Shown here: positions 1 to 8,429 of the stretch, in pieces
Layout of the letters: every line of letters begins with the position of its first letter
Numbering within the stretch: the stretch's first letter is position 1
DNA from: DAISJD01 sp036821645
GTDB taxonomy: Bacteria > Pseudomonadota > Alphaproteobacteria > ATCC43930 > CGMCC-115725
DNA: 18,726 nucleotides
NCBI GenBank assembly: GCA_036821645.1
Contig: DAISJD010000050.1
Location: 1-18,726 of the forward strand
Direction of reading: 5' to 3'
Translations under genes and position numbers: made by a program
Notes under the pieces: model-generated
Told to the model about the DNA's origin: nothing
Seen by the model: the letters and a program-made list of their open reading frames with translations, nothing else
Databases searched by the model: none

Positions 1-1
1 C

Positions 2-3000
2 GCTGATCGTGCCCGCCCCGATCTGATTGGCCGAAATCGTCCCAACCACCGCGCTCTGGATCAGCACCTGCCCATTCACGACCGCAAACGGGGCCACCGT
101 CCCGGCCCCGCCCTTGGCTGTGCCGGGCGGCACGATCAGGAACCGATCGGCGGCGACTGCAAATTCGCTGACCGGTGTGCCGTTGACGAGATCCGACGCA
201 AGCCCGAACCCCGACACCGTGCCGTTCGCGTTGATTTTGACCGTATATTGCGCCGACAGGCCGTTCAACGTGCTGGCCTGCTGCTGGATAGACGCCGTAT
301 TGCCATTCACACTCGTCGATAGGCTCGTCACTTGCGACGCAACAGCACTGAGGCTGGTACTTTGCGCACTAAGCGCACTATTGGCGGTCGCCGCGTTATT
401 GTTGACGCTGGTGGTCAAACTGGTGATCTGGCTCGACAGCGCACTATCCGCACTGGCCCGCGCGGCCGTCTCAGTCGCAACCGACGCATTCACCCCGGCC
501 ACCGACGCGACAAGGCCGCTCGTCGCACTGGCAACCGCCCGGTCTGTATAAGATTGCAGGCTCTGCGCCTGCACGGCCAGCGCCTGCCCCATCCCGCTTG
601 CCTGATTGACCTGTGCCAGCAACGCTTTCGACAGGGCCGCCGCCTGCGCATCGATCAACGCGGCAAGATCGTTCGGCGACTTGCCCGGCGGTGCCCGCAA
701 ACTCGGCACCAACAGGCTTTCGCTCACGACCTGTGCGCCGAGTGCCGAAATCGGAATGGTACTGTCGGTCACGGCATAAACGGGGCCAGCCGGTGGCGAC
801 AGACCCGCCGTCCCGATCGTCTGCACCCAATAACTCCGCGCCTCGCCGAACCCCAGCGGCTGATGCGTGAAGCTCGTCGCCTTGACCGACGCGCAAATCA
901 CCGCCGCCGCCGCAAACGGCGCATTACTGCCGACCGCCGACGAAATCCGATACCCCTTTACGTCGGGGCTCACACTCTCGACCCAGCCAAGCTGAATGGC
1001 CCGCGTCCCGCCCATCGCCGCAAGATTGCTCGGCGGGGCCGGGATCGTCGTACTCAAGGCCCCCGAATTGGTGGGGGTGGCCAGGGACCACGCCGACAGG
1101 TTATAGACCGGGGCCGCACTGACTGCCCGCACCCGCACCGCATAAACCGTGTTTTCACTGGCGGGCAGAATGGCAAATTGCGTCACACCCGCATTGACCG
1201 ACGCACTCGACCACGCACTCGCCCCCTGCACTTGATATTGGATCTCATAAGACCCGAGCATCGGCCCGCCACTCGCCTGCCACGCGACGACGAGCGCCAA
1301 AAGGCTCGTCCCATCCGCTTGCGTGCGCGGCGATGGCGTCACGGTGACGGGGCCGGGGGCCGCAATGAAATACCCGGTGCCGACCGGCGTCAGCCCATAG
1401 GCCACCACATCGGCCAGCGACTGTTCAGCCCCGCCATAAATATTGAAACTGGTAAACTTCAACCAAATCTGTTGACCGACCGTCGCCGCTGGCAGCGCAT
1501 ATTTGAAGATCTGATCGTCAAGCCGCGCCATCAACGCCCCGGCCTGATGCACCCCAGCCTTCGACCCGTACAACCCACGGGCAAGCCCGGTCAGCTTATA
1601 AAGCCCCGTGCCCACCAATTGCGCGCCCATATAGGACAGATATTCCCCGTCGATCCAGGTCAGCGTGCGATTGGTCTGCACCGTCGTCGCATAAAGCTGG
1701 CCCTGGCTCGCCGAAATATCCACGACCGGGGCCGATACCGTGTCGATGCCGGTCCCGGCAAACGCGGGCAAGGCACTGTTCAACACGCCGTGGCGTGCCG
1801 CATTCTCGACCCGGCCAATCGGCTCGTAGGTGGTGCCATCCCCCGACAACCACACCGAACACCCGCCCCAATTCGGGTCCGCCCCGGACACCGCAACCCA
1901 AATCTGCGCCGGACCATTCAACAAATCGGCGGGCGGCTCGATAATCACCGGGCGATTGACCCGCCCCGGATCCACCGCATAGTTCGGCACGAACGGCAGG
2001 CGCGCTTGCTTCGGATAGGCGGTGGCGGTCGCGATCCCCGCCGGAAACTCTTCCGCCTCAATCTCCAACAGCCCGTCATCGCCTTCCGCAATCGACCGGA
2101 TGCGCACCGTGACCTTATTCATGCCAAGGCCCGGATCACTCAACGTGACGAGATCCATGGGTTCGAGCAGGCAATATTCCCACGACAGTTTGAACCGATA
2201 GAGGTTGCGCACATACAAGGTGCGATCCTTGATCAATTGACTGACCACGGCCCCGACCGCCGGATCGCAAATCTCATGGGCGGTGATGGTCGCGGCATTG
2301 CGCGGCCCGAATTGTTCCAAGGCCGCCTGATCTTTGGTCTCGATGATATTGACGTTATAGGCATTAGCCCGATCGACGATCTCAAGCTTGATCACGTTCG
2401 ACGCATCGGCGGGATCGCCGCGCATGATCTCGATCGGCTCCTGACCGTCTTCGGCCACGAAATCATCATCGCCAAGGTCATAAACTGGCGTCACGTTCGG
2501 CAGGTACGATCCGACCGGCGCATCGCCATACGGGATGAATTTCAACTGATCCCCAGACCACACGGCGGCACAATTGGCAAGCTTCAACCAATCATCCAAC
2601 ACATCCCGCGCCGGTCGCTGATCGGTCATCGCAACCGAAAACCGAATATCCAAGCCCTGACAATACGCGTGCAGCGACCCCGGCCCGCTCATCAAACTGA
2701 CGAGATCGACGGCACTCGCCGGAAACCCGGCCCCATGTTGCGGATCGGTCAGGAAATCCAGGATCATCGCCGCCGGATCGGCATCGGATGCCCCGCCGGT
2801 CCCAGCCAATAACCCCACCGCCTCGAAATTATGATTGGGCAGGTTCGGACTGTCGCCCAGATCATAGGCCCCGGACGCCAGATACGCGGTGCCGGGATAG
2901 GCCAATGCCTGATCCGGATGCTTGGCGCTCAAATACCCCCACGGCGTCTGACCCACGGCCCCATTGAACAACCCCAACCCCAAGGCAGCGGGACTGGTGA

Positions 3001-3301
3001 CGGTCTTATCCGCCCACGCCCGCAAGACATTGGCAACAACCCCTTCACCCAACGCCAAGATGACGGCGGTCTTATAAGTATAGGTGGTGCTGGATTGTCC
3101 GCCGCCACCCTTGCCGCCCTGCTTTTCCTTGTGGCCGATCGATTGAAAATCACCGTACCAGATCAGGTTCGGCGCAATCTTGGCCGTCCCATAGATCAAC
3201 GGAATGGCAAGACCCGCCGCCGAGGTCTGGACCTGCAACCCGGTATATTGCGGCTTGGTCTGATTGCGTTTACCCGCACCGCCGCCGAAAAGTCCACTCA
3301 T
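2..3301 (-). CDS. Lambda J-like tail tip / host-specificity protein (3' end outside window)
   Basis: This is a huge tail-tip protein expected to close the distal tail and contact the host receptor. I translated the minus strand from the ATG at 3301 and found no stop down to base 2, giving about 1100 residues with the C-terminus off the window. The N-terminus is Gly/Lys-rich (MSGLFGGGAGKRNQTKPQYT). Residues about 180-270 resemble the conserved core of phage tail protein J-type families, for example DVLDDWLKLANCAAVWSGDQ. Two fibronectin-III-like segments follow, near 647-733 and 752-834. A Ser/Ala/Gln-rich helical stalk spans about 870-1000. A DUF1983-like segment (AQYTVKINANGTVSGFGLAS) begins near 1012, as in the C-terminal part of lambda J. 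The start overlaps the NlpC/P60 stop as ATGA, and AAGG lies 7 nt upstream. Long plus-strand frames opposite it are shadows. The class is secure; the receptor is unknown. Confidence 0.88.
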   Translation of the reverse strand, partial: MSGLFGGGAGKRNQTKPQYTGLQVQTSAAGLAIPLIYGTAKIAPNLIWYGDFQSIGHKEKQGGKGGGGQSSTTYTYKTAVILALGEGVVANVLRAWADKTVTSPAALGLGLFNGAVGQTPWGYLSAKHPDQALAYPGTAYLASGAYDLGDSPNLPNHNFEAVGLLAGTGGASDADPAAMILDFLTDPQHGAGFPASAVDLVSLMSGPGSLHAYCQGLDIRFSVAMTDQRPARDVLDDWLKLANCAAVWSGDQLKFIPYGDAPVGSYLPNVTPVYDLGDDDFVAEDGQEPIEIMRGDPADASNVIKLEIVDRANAYNVNIIETKDQAALEQFGPRNAATITAHEICDPAVGAVVSQLIKDRTLYVRNLYRFKLSWEYCLLEPMDLVTLSDPGLGMNKVTVRIRSIAEGDDGLLEIEAEEFPAGIATATAYPKQARLPFVPNYAVDPGRVNRPVIIEPPADLLNGPAQIWVAVSGADPNWGGCSVWLSGDGTTYEPIGRVENAARHGVLNSALPAFAGTGIDTVSAPVVDISASQGQLYATTVQTNRTLTWIDGEYLSYMGAQLVGTGLYKLTGLARGLYGSKAGVHQAGALMARLDDQIFKYALPAATVGQQIWLKFTSFNIYGGAEQSLADVVAYGLTPVGTGYFIAAPGPVTVTPSPRTQADGTSLLALVVAWQASGGPMLGSYEIQYQVQGASAWSSASVNAGVTQFAILPASENTVYAVRVRAVSAAPVYNLSAWSLATPTNSGALSTTIPAPPSNLAAMGGTRAIQLGWVESVSPDVKGYRISSAVGSNAPFAAAAVICASVKATSFTHQPLGFGEARSYWVQTIGTAGLSPPAGPVYAVTDSTIPISALGAQVVSESLLVPSLRAPPGKSPNDLAALIDAQAAALSKALLAQVNQASGMGQALAVQAQSLQSYTDRAVASATSGLVASVAGVNASVATETAARASADSALSSQITSLTTSVNNNAATANSALSAQSTSLSAVASQVTSLSTSVNGNTASIQQQASTLNGLSAQYTVKINANGTVSGFGLASDLVNGTPVSEFAVAADRFLIVPPGTAKGGAGTVAPFAVVNGQVLIQSAVVGTISANQIGAGTIS

Positions 3302-3792
3302 GTCTCAACCTTCATCCCCAACGCCGCCCGAATATCCGACCCGTCGCGCGGCCCCGCTTCCCCCCACAGCGTGAAAAAACACGTCGCCCGATCGGCCAGC
3401 GGATGCTTCGATGCATCCGCCAGCACGCAGCCTTCCCACACCGCCGAATGAATGATGCGCGGCCACTCGACCACGATCCCGCCATGGCTGAAGGTCCGCC
3501 CAAACCGGAACAAGACCATGTCGCCCGGCCCCGGATCATCCGTCGGCACCGCCCGCCCCTTGATCCAATCGATGTATTTTTCTTCCGATCGGTGCAGGTG
3601 CCAGTCGGTCGGATAGGGTCTGGGGTCGAACGGGGCCATCAACCGCGTCTCGACATAGACCCTGACCAACAGCATCGAACAATCGACCCCGACGCCCGGC
3701 ACATCGCCCAAATGATGATACGGCGTGCCTAGCCACCGCCGCGCAACATCGATCACCGCTTGGCGTTCTGCCTGCTCGAACCCCGCCGCCAT
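3298..3792 (-). CDS. NlpC/P60-family tail peptidase
   Basis: A 164-residue cysteine peptidase of the NlpC/P60 superfamily, equivalent to the peptidase encoded before the tip protein in lambda-like phages and gene transfer agents. In such systems it is thought to cut peptidoglycan peptides during DNA entry or to act in tail assembly. The N-terminal AVIDVARRWLGTPYHH is typical of the family. The predicted catalytic residues are Cys38 (VDCSM), His103 (FSHGG) and His115 (IIHSA). I chose the ATG at 3792 because it overlaps the previous stop as TGATG and gives the family's usual N-terminus; the open frame continues upstream to 3945, but that part overlaps the preceding small gene. No signal peptide is visible. 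It overlaps the J-like gene downstream by ATGA. Confidence 0.88.
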   Translation of the reverse strand: MAAGFEQAERQAVIDVARRWLGTPYHHLGDVPGVGVDCSMLLVRVYVETRLMAPFDPRPYPTDWHLHRSEEKYIDWIKGRAVPTDDPGPGDMVLFRFGRTFSHGGIVVEWPRIIHSAVWEGCVLADASKHPLADRATCFFTLWGEAGPRDGSDIRAALGMKVET

Positions 3793-3992
3793 CACGACGC
3801 CGTCGCCGGATATGTGAGGGCCAGATCGACCGACCCATCGGCCAGATCCAACGCCCGATGCCATAGCGAGTCGGCGCACGCCCAGGCCATCGCATCGCTG
3901 CATCCGGGCCGCGCGATCATCGCCTGATAGGCATTGCGCTTCCACGCCGCGATCCGCGCATAATGCCGGTTCAAATCATTCATATCTTGCAT
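3792..3992 (-). CDS. Small hypothetical protein between hub and peptidase genes
   Basis: A 66-residue protein (MQDMNDLNRHYARIAAWKRN at its start) that is easily missed because a longer overlapping frame covers it. It starts 2 nt after the DUF2163 stop and ends with a TGATG overlap on the NlpC/P60 start, which fills the only gap in an otherwise coupled tail-tip operon. It is rich in Ala, Trp and charged residues (AWKRNAYQAM, AMAWACADSLWHRALDLADG), looks helical, and has no signal or membrane segment. The second ATG at 3983 has GAGG 9 nt upstream and could be the true start, giving 63 residues. I do not recognise a family. The position suggests a tail-assembly or tail-tip accessory role. Confidence 0.7.
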   Translation of the reverse strand: MQDMNDLNRHYARIAAWKRNAYQAMIARPGCSDAMAWACADSLWHRALDLADGSVDLALTYPATAS

Positions 3993-3994
3993 CC

Positions 3995-4849
3995 TCAATA
4001 CCCCGTTTCCGGCACCGGAATGAACGGAAAGCCCCGAAATTGCGCCAAATTGTTGAACCGCCCGGCACAAGTCGCCATGGTCTTGTCGCACCCGAAATAC
4101 GCGGTGAATGGATCGCCCACCGCTGGCGCTTGCGGCAGGGCATAGGCGAGGGTCATGCCGCTGCCATCGCCCGCCTTGATCGTCCGCGACAGGCCCGCAC
4201 AAGGACCGCCCGTGAACGTGATCGTGCCCTGATCGAAGGTGCTGACCTCGGACCCGGCCCATGGAATAAACCGCGCCGTCGCACCGCCGCCCACTTGCCC
4301 GGCCCGACCAAACGCGGCCTTCGACAGGCCACACCCACCATCATAAAGACTATGCACGCAGCCCGTCTGATACGTGTTGCGCGGCATCTCGATATCCAAC
4401 AGCACGAGATCCGACTTGACCTTGATCTCCGCCGACTGCCGTCCCACCCGATCGACCGCCCCGATGCGCCCCGAAAACAGCAGGACGGAGCCAACAGGCG
4501 GCTGCGCCCAATCGCTCAAAAACGCCCGCTCCCGCCGCAACCGCGCGCCATCCAAGACCCCTTGCGCCACAGCCGCCAAAAACGGACGACCCAGCAGCAG
4601 GTGATCCGGCCCCGCATGGATTTCAATCGTCTGCTCATCCGCCGCAACACCGATCTCCAGCTTGTAGCGCAACCCCTCGAACAAGGGCCCGGACGGCAAA
4701 AACACGACACCATTCAACGCGATCGCAACATCGGCGGTCGAATAGCGCGCCACGGTCCCGTCGATCAGGGTCAGCGTATAGAGATCGGCGGTCAGAAACT
4801 GGCTATTGCCCGCCAGATACTGCACCAGTGCCGGTGACGCCGCCTTCAT
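3995..4849 (-). CDS. DUF2163 / BR0599-family tail hub protein
   Basis: A 284-residue protein of the DUF2163 plus phage BR0599 C-terminal type, the counterpart of the gene transfer agent hub protein and of lambda gpL at the tail tip. The N-terminal MKAASPALVQYLAGNSQFLT leads into the DLYTLTLIDGTVARYSTAD motif typical of DUF2163. The C-terminal half carries cysteines at about 164, 173, 217, 254 and 261 and ends in NNLAQFRGFPFIP, the family's conserved closing motif. The ATG at 4849 is preferred because it makes an ATGA overlap with the DUF2460 stop; the ATG at 4888 would overlap that gene by 43 nt. It should assemble with the DUF2460 and J-like proteins into the baseplate hub. Confidence 0.9.
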   Translation of the reverse strand: MKAASPALVQYLAGNSQFLTADLYTLTLIDGTVARYSTADVAIALNGVVFLPSGPLFEGLRYKLEIGVAADEQTIEIHAGPDHLLLGRPFLAAVAQGVLDGARLRRERAFLSDWAQPPVGSVLLFSGRIGAVDRVGRQSAEIKVKSDLVLLDIEMPRNTYQTGCVHSLYDGGCGLSKAAFGRAGQVGGGATARFIPWAGSEVSTFDQGTITFTGGPCAGLSRTIKAGDGSGMTLAYALPQAPAVGDPFTAYFGCDKTMATCAGRFNNLAQFRGFPFIPVPETGY

Positions 4850-5439
4850 GACCGCACGCTGATCAGTTTGCAGCTTTGCAGGCTCCATAACTGGCTCATG
4901 AAATTCTCATATTCTTGCTCGTCGCCATCGAAGCGACAGAGGTAATAAAACGGAAAACTGGCACTAATCCGAATGCCGGGCGCGGGCGGTGAGGCGAACT
5001 GAATAATGTTCGGGGCGACGAGCGACCAGCCCGCCGCCTGATTGGCCCCATTGAACTGGATCTGAACGCCCCCCGTCACGCCACCCACCGGCTCGACAAA
5101 ACCGCCCAGCGACCGGACAAGCTGAAACTGCGTGGTAATCCCATCGCCGGTCCCGATCACTTGGCCGGTCACCTGATTGTCGCTCTGATCCTGAAACAAA
5201 AACGCGCCGTAAGATCCCCGTTGCGTAAGATAAAACCCCATCAAGGTCTGCAATTCGTTATGCAGACTATCGGCGCGCAAGACTTCATAGGTGAGCTCAA
5301 ACCGCCACAGCGGATTGGCAAAATTGGCGGCCCTGACCTCGCGCCCCGAGACGTGACCGGCGCGCCTTGTCGACCAGACCGGCGTTTTCTTCACCGACCA
5401 GCCAAGCCCCGGCAGGGTTGGAAACACCGGCACACTCAT
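4846..5439 (-). CDS. DUF2460-family distal tail protein
   Basis: A 197-residue protein matching the DUF2460 (TIGR02217-type) family, known from gene transfer agents as the protein joining the tail tube to the hub. Typical segments are TRRAGHVSGREVRAANFANP, WRFELTYEVL and GFYLTQRGSYGAFLFQDQSD in the N-terminal half, and GDGITTQFQLVRSLGGFVEP in the middle. The C-terminus ends ENFMSQLWSLQSCKLISVRS, which is also characteristic. Its ATG overlaps the tape-measure stop as ATGA and its stop overlaps the DUF2163 start in the same way. The length is close to the family's usual size of about 200-210 residues. Confidence 0.92.
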   Translation of the reverse strand: MSVPVFPTLPGLGWSVKKTPVWSTRRAGHVSGREVRAANFANPLWRFELTYEVLRADSLHNELQTLMGFYLTQRGSYGAFLFQDQSDNQVTGQVIGTGDGITTQFQLVRSLGGFVEPVGGVTGGVQIQFNGANQAAGWSLVAPNIIQFASPPAPGIRISASFPFYYLCRFDGDEQEYENFMSQLWSLQSCKLISVRS

Positions 5440-7028
5440 GACCGCCCCTTCGCAGTACCATTGCGCTGCATATTCCTGAAAAAATCCATGAACCGATCCC
5501 CGTGCTGACGCAGGACGCGATCCACCCCGCGCGCATCCATGGCGGTCACTTGCGGGGCAAAGACGAGCGGGCTCATCCCCATCATCCCAGACCGACCGCC
5601 ATCGGAAGACACCGAAATGGCGGGTCGATCCGCCAACCCCCAGCGCCCCATATTTTGCGCCGATTGCATGCCAAGCCGCCCCAGCATCCCGCGCAGGGGA
5701 TCGGCAAGGGCGGCCGGCAAAACCATTTCGTCTTTATGCAATTGGGCAATCATGCCGTCGCTCGGCACCCGGTCCCATCCCCCCGCTGCCGACGCGATAG
5801 AGGAACCAAACCCCAACACAGCTGCAAGGGCGGTGGCGGCGGCGGCGGGGGCCAATTCCGGGCCGATTACCGGAATTTCTGCGGTCGCAGAAAAGGCACC
5901 GGCCGCCGCTTGATAGGCTTTTACCGCAATATCCTTGATGGCGGTCGCCGCCGACACAAGCAGACTCTGCTGCCCGGCCCCTTGTTCCGCCTCGGTCCGG
6001 GCGGCAACGCCCGCCACCGTGGCATCGGTCCGCAATACTTGGTTTTTGATCCAATTACCCAGCAATCGACCATCATCTTGGATTTCTTGACGCACATAGT
6101 CCTGTAGTATCGACCCCAGGATCGCCCGCGCATTCAACGTTCCCGATAAAAGTCCATCGATTGTTTTTTGAAACGCTTTTTCAAATGGGGCCAAGGACTT
6201 GTTCAAGGCTTGCAAGTTTGCGACGGCCTCTTTCTGACGCGCCTGCATCGCTTGACGCTCAAGCAGCACCAGGGTCTGATTGGCCCGTCGCTCAATATCG
6301 GCCCGGCGCGCTGCAACTTGCTGATCGATTTGCACAAGCCCATTGCCGCGTTTTTGCGCCGCATCGAGGATCGCCTGATCCTCTGCCAAGGTCTCTTTGG
6401 TCAAGGCCACCAATTGGCTGCGCGCCGCGTCGTTGGTAATTCTTCCTTGATCGCGCTCTTCTTCGATCTGCCGACGTTTGGCAGCCGACTGAGCCTTGAC
6501 GGCATCCAAGCCCGATTTCAGACTTTCCTGGATCGTCTGTTTTTCCAGGGCCTGGCGTCGTTTCAATTCCTGAATATACGCGGTACTGTCTTCCCCATAG
6601 AGTTCTTTGGTCCGTTCCAGAACCATCGCTTCAAGACGCACACGCTCATCGGCATCCCGCACGGCTTCGGCCTGCAATCGGCGCAACCGATTGATCTCGG
6701 CGGCTGCACGCTCTTCGTCAAAACCGGCCCGACCTTGGGCCTTGCCCGCCTGTCCTCGATCATTCTCGGTTTCATCACGCTCGCTTGCACGCGGCTTCGG
6801 CACGAAATCCCGCGCCGCACGCCCGACTTCCTTGGTTTTATCGCCAAGATCGCCCAATTTCTGTGCAAGACTGCCAAGGCTCTCCTCAAACCGCGCAACG
6901 GCCCCTCTCACCTCGTCATCCAACACTGTCTTAAAAGCCCGGATCAGGGGAACGGCATCGGCAAACCCCTGTTTTAATGCATCAAGATCCACATTGAGCG
7001 CGATCTTGACTAGACGCTCATCGGCCAT
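5436..7028 (-). CDS. Tail tape measure protein
   Basis: A 530-residue protein expected to set tail length and line the tail tube. Residues about 30-300 are a long, charged, Gln/Glu/Arg-rich helical region (RRLQAEAVRDADERVRLEAM, QIDQQVAARRADIERRANQT) predicted to form coiled coil. Residues 355-415 are hydrophobic and Ala/Gly-rich. Then comes GGWDRVPSDGMIAQLHKDEM near 416-435, a motif common near the C-terminus of alphaproteobacterial tape measures. A good Shine-Dalgarno (AAGGGGGA) lies 5 nt before the ATG at 7028, after a 56-nt gap, so it has its own ribosome site. It is short for a tape measure, implying a short tail. The stop overlaps the DUF2460 start. Confidence 0.88.
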   Translation of the reverse strand: MADERLVKIALNVDLDALKQGFADAVPLIRAFKTVLDDEVRGAVARFEESLGSLAQKLGDLGDKTKEVGRAARDFVPKPRASERDETENDRGQAGKAQGRAGFDEERAAAEINRLRRLQAEAVRDADERVRLEAMVLERTKELYGEDSTAYIQELKRRQALEKQTIQESLKSGLDAVKAQSAAKRRQIEEERDQGRITNDAARSQLVALTKETLAEDQAILDAAQKRGNGLVQIDQQVAARRADIERRANQTLVLLERQAMQARQKEAVANLQALNKSLAPFEKAFQKTIDGLLSGTLNARAILGSILQDYVRQEIQDDGRLLGNWIKNQVLRTDATVAGVAARTEAEQGAGQQSLLVSAATAIKDIAVKAYQAAAGAFSATAEIPVIGPELAPAAAATALAAVLGFGSSIASAAGGWDRVPSDGMIAQLHKDEMVLPAALADPLRGMLGRLGMQSAQNMGRWGLADRPAISVSSDGGRSGMMGMSPLVFAPQVTAMDARGVDRVLRQHGDRFMDFFRNMQRNGTAKGRS

Positions 7029-7084
7029 TGCCGTCCCCCTTGATTTGCTTCAGACGTTCGGGCAGAGGCCCGAAAAACGACCGA

Positions 7085-7351
7085 TCACCCGCACGGCATA
7101 TCGCCCTTCGCCGGTATCAGACCCCCCACCCCAACCCAGTCCAACAACGCACCAAGATCGCTCGAGACCGGTGCTGTCGACGGGGCCTCATAGCCGAGCC
7201 AGGCGGCAAACAACCGATGGACAGGGGGATGTCGCTGCCAATAGCGGGTCAAGGCATCATACCGGGATACCGTCATCGTCGCTTCGATCTCATCCCAACC
7301 CCCAATGCCGCAGGCAACCAGTTCGGCAATGAGATCGTCCCACACGATCAC
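7085..7351 (-). CDS. Small protein before tape measure (second chaperone-like ORF)
   Basis: An 88-residue protein beginning MIVWDDLIAELVACGIGGWD from a GTG at 7351 that overlaps the preceding stop as GTGA. It contains a segment like RYWQRHPPVHRLFAAWLGYE. It occupies the position of the lambda T or second tail-assembly chaperone reading frame, between the first chaperone and the tape measure, and lies in the -1 frame relative to its predecessor. I saw no convincing slippery heptamer in the overlap, so separate coupled translation is as likely as a frameshift fusion. Function is inferred from position only. Confidence 0.68.
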   Translation of the reverse strand: MIVWDDLIAELVACGIGGWDEIEATMTVSRYDALTRYWQRHPPVHRLFAAWLGYEAPSTAPVSSDLGALLDWVGVGGLIPAKGDMPCG

Positions 7352-7689
7352 GGCCCCGGTTTGGCTTCCCCCATGGAAACCAGCCCCGATGCCTCTAAGA
7401 GTGTCGGAATGCGCGATACCAAAGCCGCAGCCTCACCGATCGACAGACTCTCCTCGATCGTTGCTGCCGACAGATCCGGCCTCACTCGGTTGAGGGCGGC
7501 CGCCACGATCTCGATCGCAGCCGCCGTCTGATCGATCCCGTCTTCAAGGGCCATAAGCCGTCTCAAGGCGGGCCAGGCCCGTTTCAAGGCCCCAAAGCGC
7601 ATGATCGGCACCGGCACCGAAACCCCATCGATCGTCACGGTGACGGCCGGGTCCTCGCCCACCCGATCGGCATTGTCGCGCGCACTCAT
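7348..7689 (-). CDS. Putative tail assembly chaperone
   Basis: A 113-residue protein starting at the ATG at 7689, which overlaps the tail-tube stop as ATGA; the open frame extends upstream to 7764, but inside the tail-tube gene. It has a short beta-rich N-terminus (TVTIDGVSVPVPIMRFGALK) followed by helices (RRLMALEDGIDQTAAAIEIV and the region ending in SRIPTLLEASGL). Its size, composition and place between tail tube and tape measure fit the first tail-assembly chaperone (lambda G-like) that coats the tape measure before the tube polymerises. The assignment rests mostly on synteny. Confidence 0.65.
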   Translation of the reverse strand: MSARDNADRVGEDPAVTVTIDGVSVPVPIMRFGALKRAWPALRRLMALEDGIDQTAAAIEIVAAALNRVRPDLSAATIEESLSIGEAAALVSRIPTLLEASGLVSMGEAKPGP

Positions 7690-8426
7690 TCCGACACGCT
7701 GATCTGACCAAGATTGCCCGCCCCGTCGACCTGGGCATGAAAATCCAGATCCACCATGGTCCAATCATCCAATTTACTGGGCAGGCTCAATTTTTGCGCA
7801 ACACAGGCATTGAGCTGCAAGGTCATTTGCTTGCCCTGAAACACCTGATTGAACACCGCCTGAAATACCGGTGCCTGTCCCATGACGGGATTGTTCAACA
7901 GGGTACGATTGCCGCCACTCGCCAGATAGTCATAGTTGAGCAGCAGCCCCGCCCCGGCATCGGCCGGGGAAAAGCTATAAACACCCCCGGCACTGACGGC
8001 ATATTGTCCAGCACTGGCCGGCGTGCCGGTGACGCGGGTCAGGGCAACGCCGCTCGCGCTGTAAAAAACGCCGAGATCGGCCTGAAACGTCCCGGCATTG
8101 GCCGACGCGGTTTGATAAGGGGGGGCACTCGGCACAGCCGCCATCTCATTGGCGGCCAGGACAAGCTGCCCCGGACTATTGACCGCGCCGAAAAACAAGC
8201 TGTTGAACAAGGCACCGTTAATTTGGGCGAATTTCGCCTTGCCGGTTACTTTCGATTTCCCCCGCGCCAAGGCGAGGGCGAACTGTCCTTGCCCATAAAG
8301 CTCCTTCAGATCCGACGAAAACTCGATCGACACATCCTGCAAGGCCCCGAACCGAACGGGTGCGGCCGTCGACTGATCCGTGCGCACGGCATAAAGCGCA
8401 CCCCCCCCAAAGGCAAATTGCGGCAT
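7686..8426 (-). CDS. Major tail tube protein
   Basis: A 246-residue beta-rich protein (MPQFAFGGGALYAVRTDQST at the start) with features of siphovirus tail tube subunits: an N-terminal strand followed by FGALQDVSIEFSSDLKELYG, then KSKVTGKAKFAQINGALFNS near residues 57-77, and a C-terminal QGKQMTLQLNACVAQKLSLP with DDWTMVDLDFHAQVD. It should polymerise as hexameric rings around the tape measure. The gene starts 3 nt after the 75-residue protein's stop and overlaps the chaperone gene by ATGA. A run of eight G residues (minus strand, 8401-8408) lies within codons 7-9. Residues about 125-165 form a Gly/Ala/Ser-rich segment that may be a surface insertion. Confidence 0.82.
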   Translation of the reverse strand: MPQFAFGGGALYAVRTDQSTAAPVRFGALQDVSIEFSSDLKELYGQGQFALALARGKSKVTGKAKFAQINGALFNSLFFGAVNSPGQLVLAANEMAAVPSAPPYQTASANAGTFQADLGVFYSASGVALTRVTGTPASAGQYAVSAGGVYSFSPADAGAGLLLNYDYLASGGNRTLLNNPVMGQAPVFQAVFNQVFQGKQMTLQLNACVAQKLSLPSKLDDWTMVDLDFHAQVDGAGNLGQISVSE

Positions 8427-8429
8427 CGC

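Noticed and set aside
332..2812. An 826-codon open frame on the plus strand, plus a smaller one at 27-551.
   Set aside because: The products are Arg/Pro/His-rich with no recognisable domains and lie exactly opposite the J-like gene, whose minus-strand translation shows clear domains. They are antisense shadows caused by high GC.
3792..3945. The NlpC/P60 start extended to 3945.
   Set aside because: The added residues are atypical of the family and would overlap the small gene at 3792-3992. The TGATG-coupled ATG at 3792 fits better.
7340..7375. A possible -1 frameshift site joining the two chaperone-like frames.
   Set aside because: The frames overlap as GTGA in the -1 register, but no heptamer of the X XXY YYZ type that would allow proper re-pairing was found near the end of the first frame.
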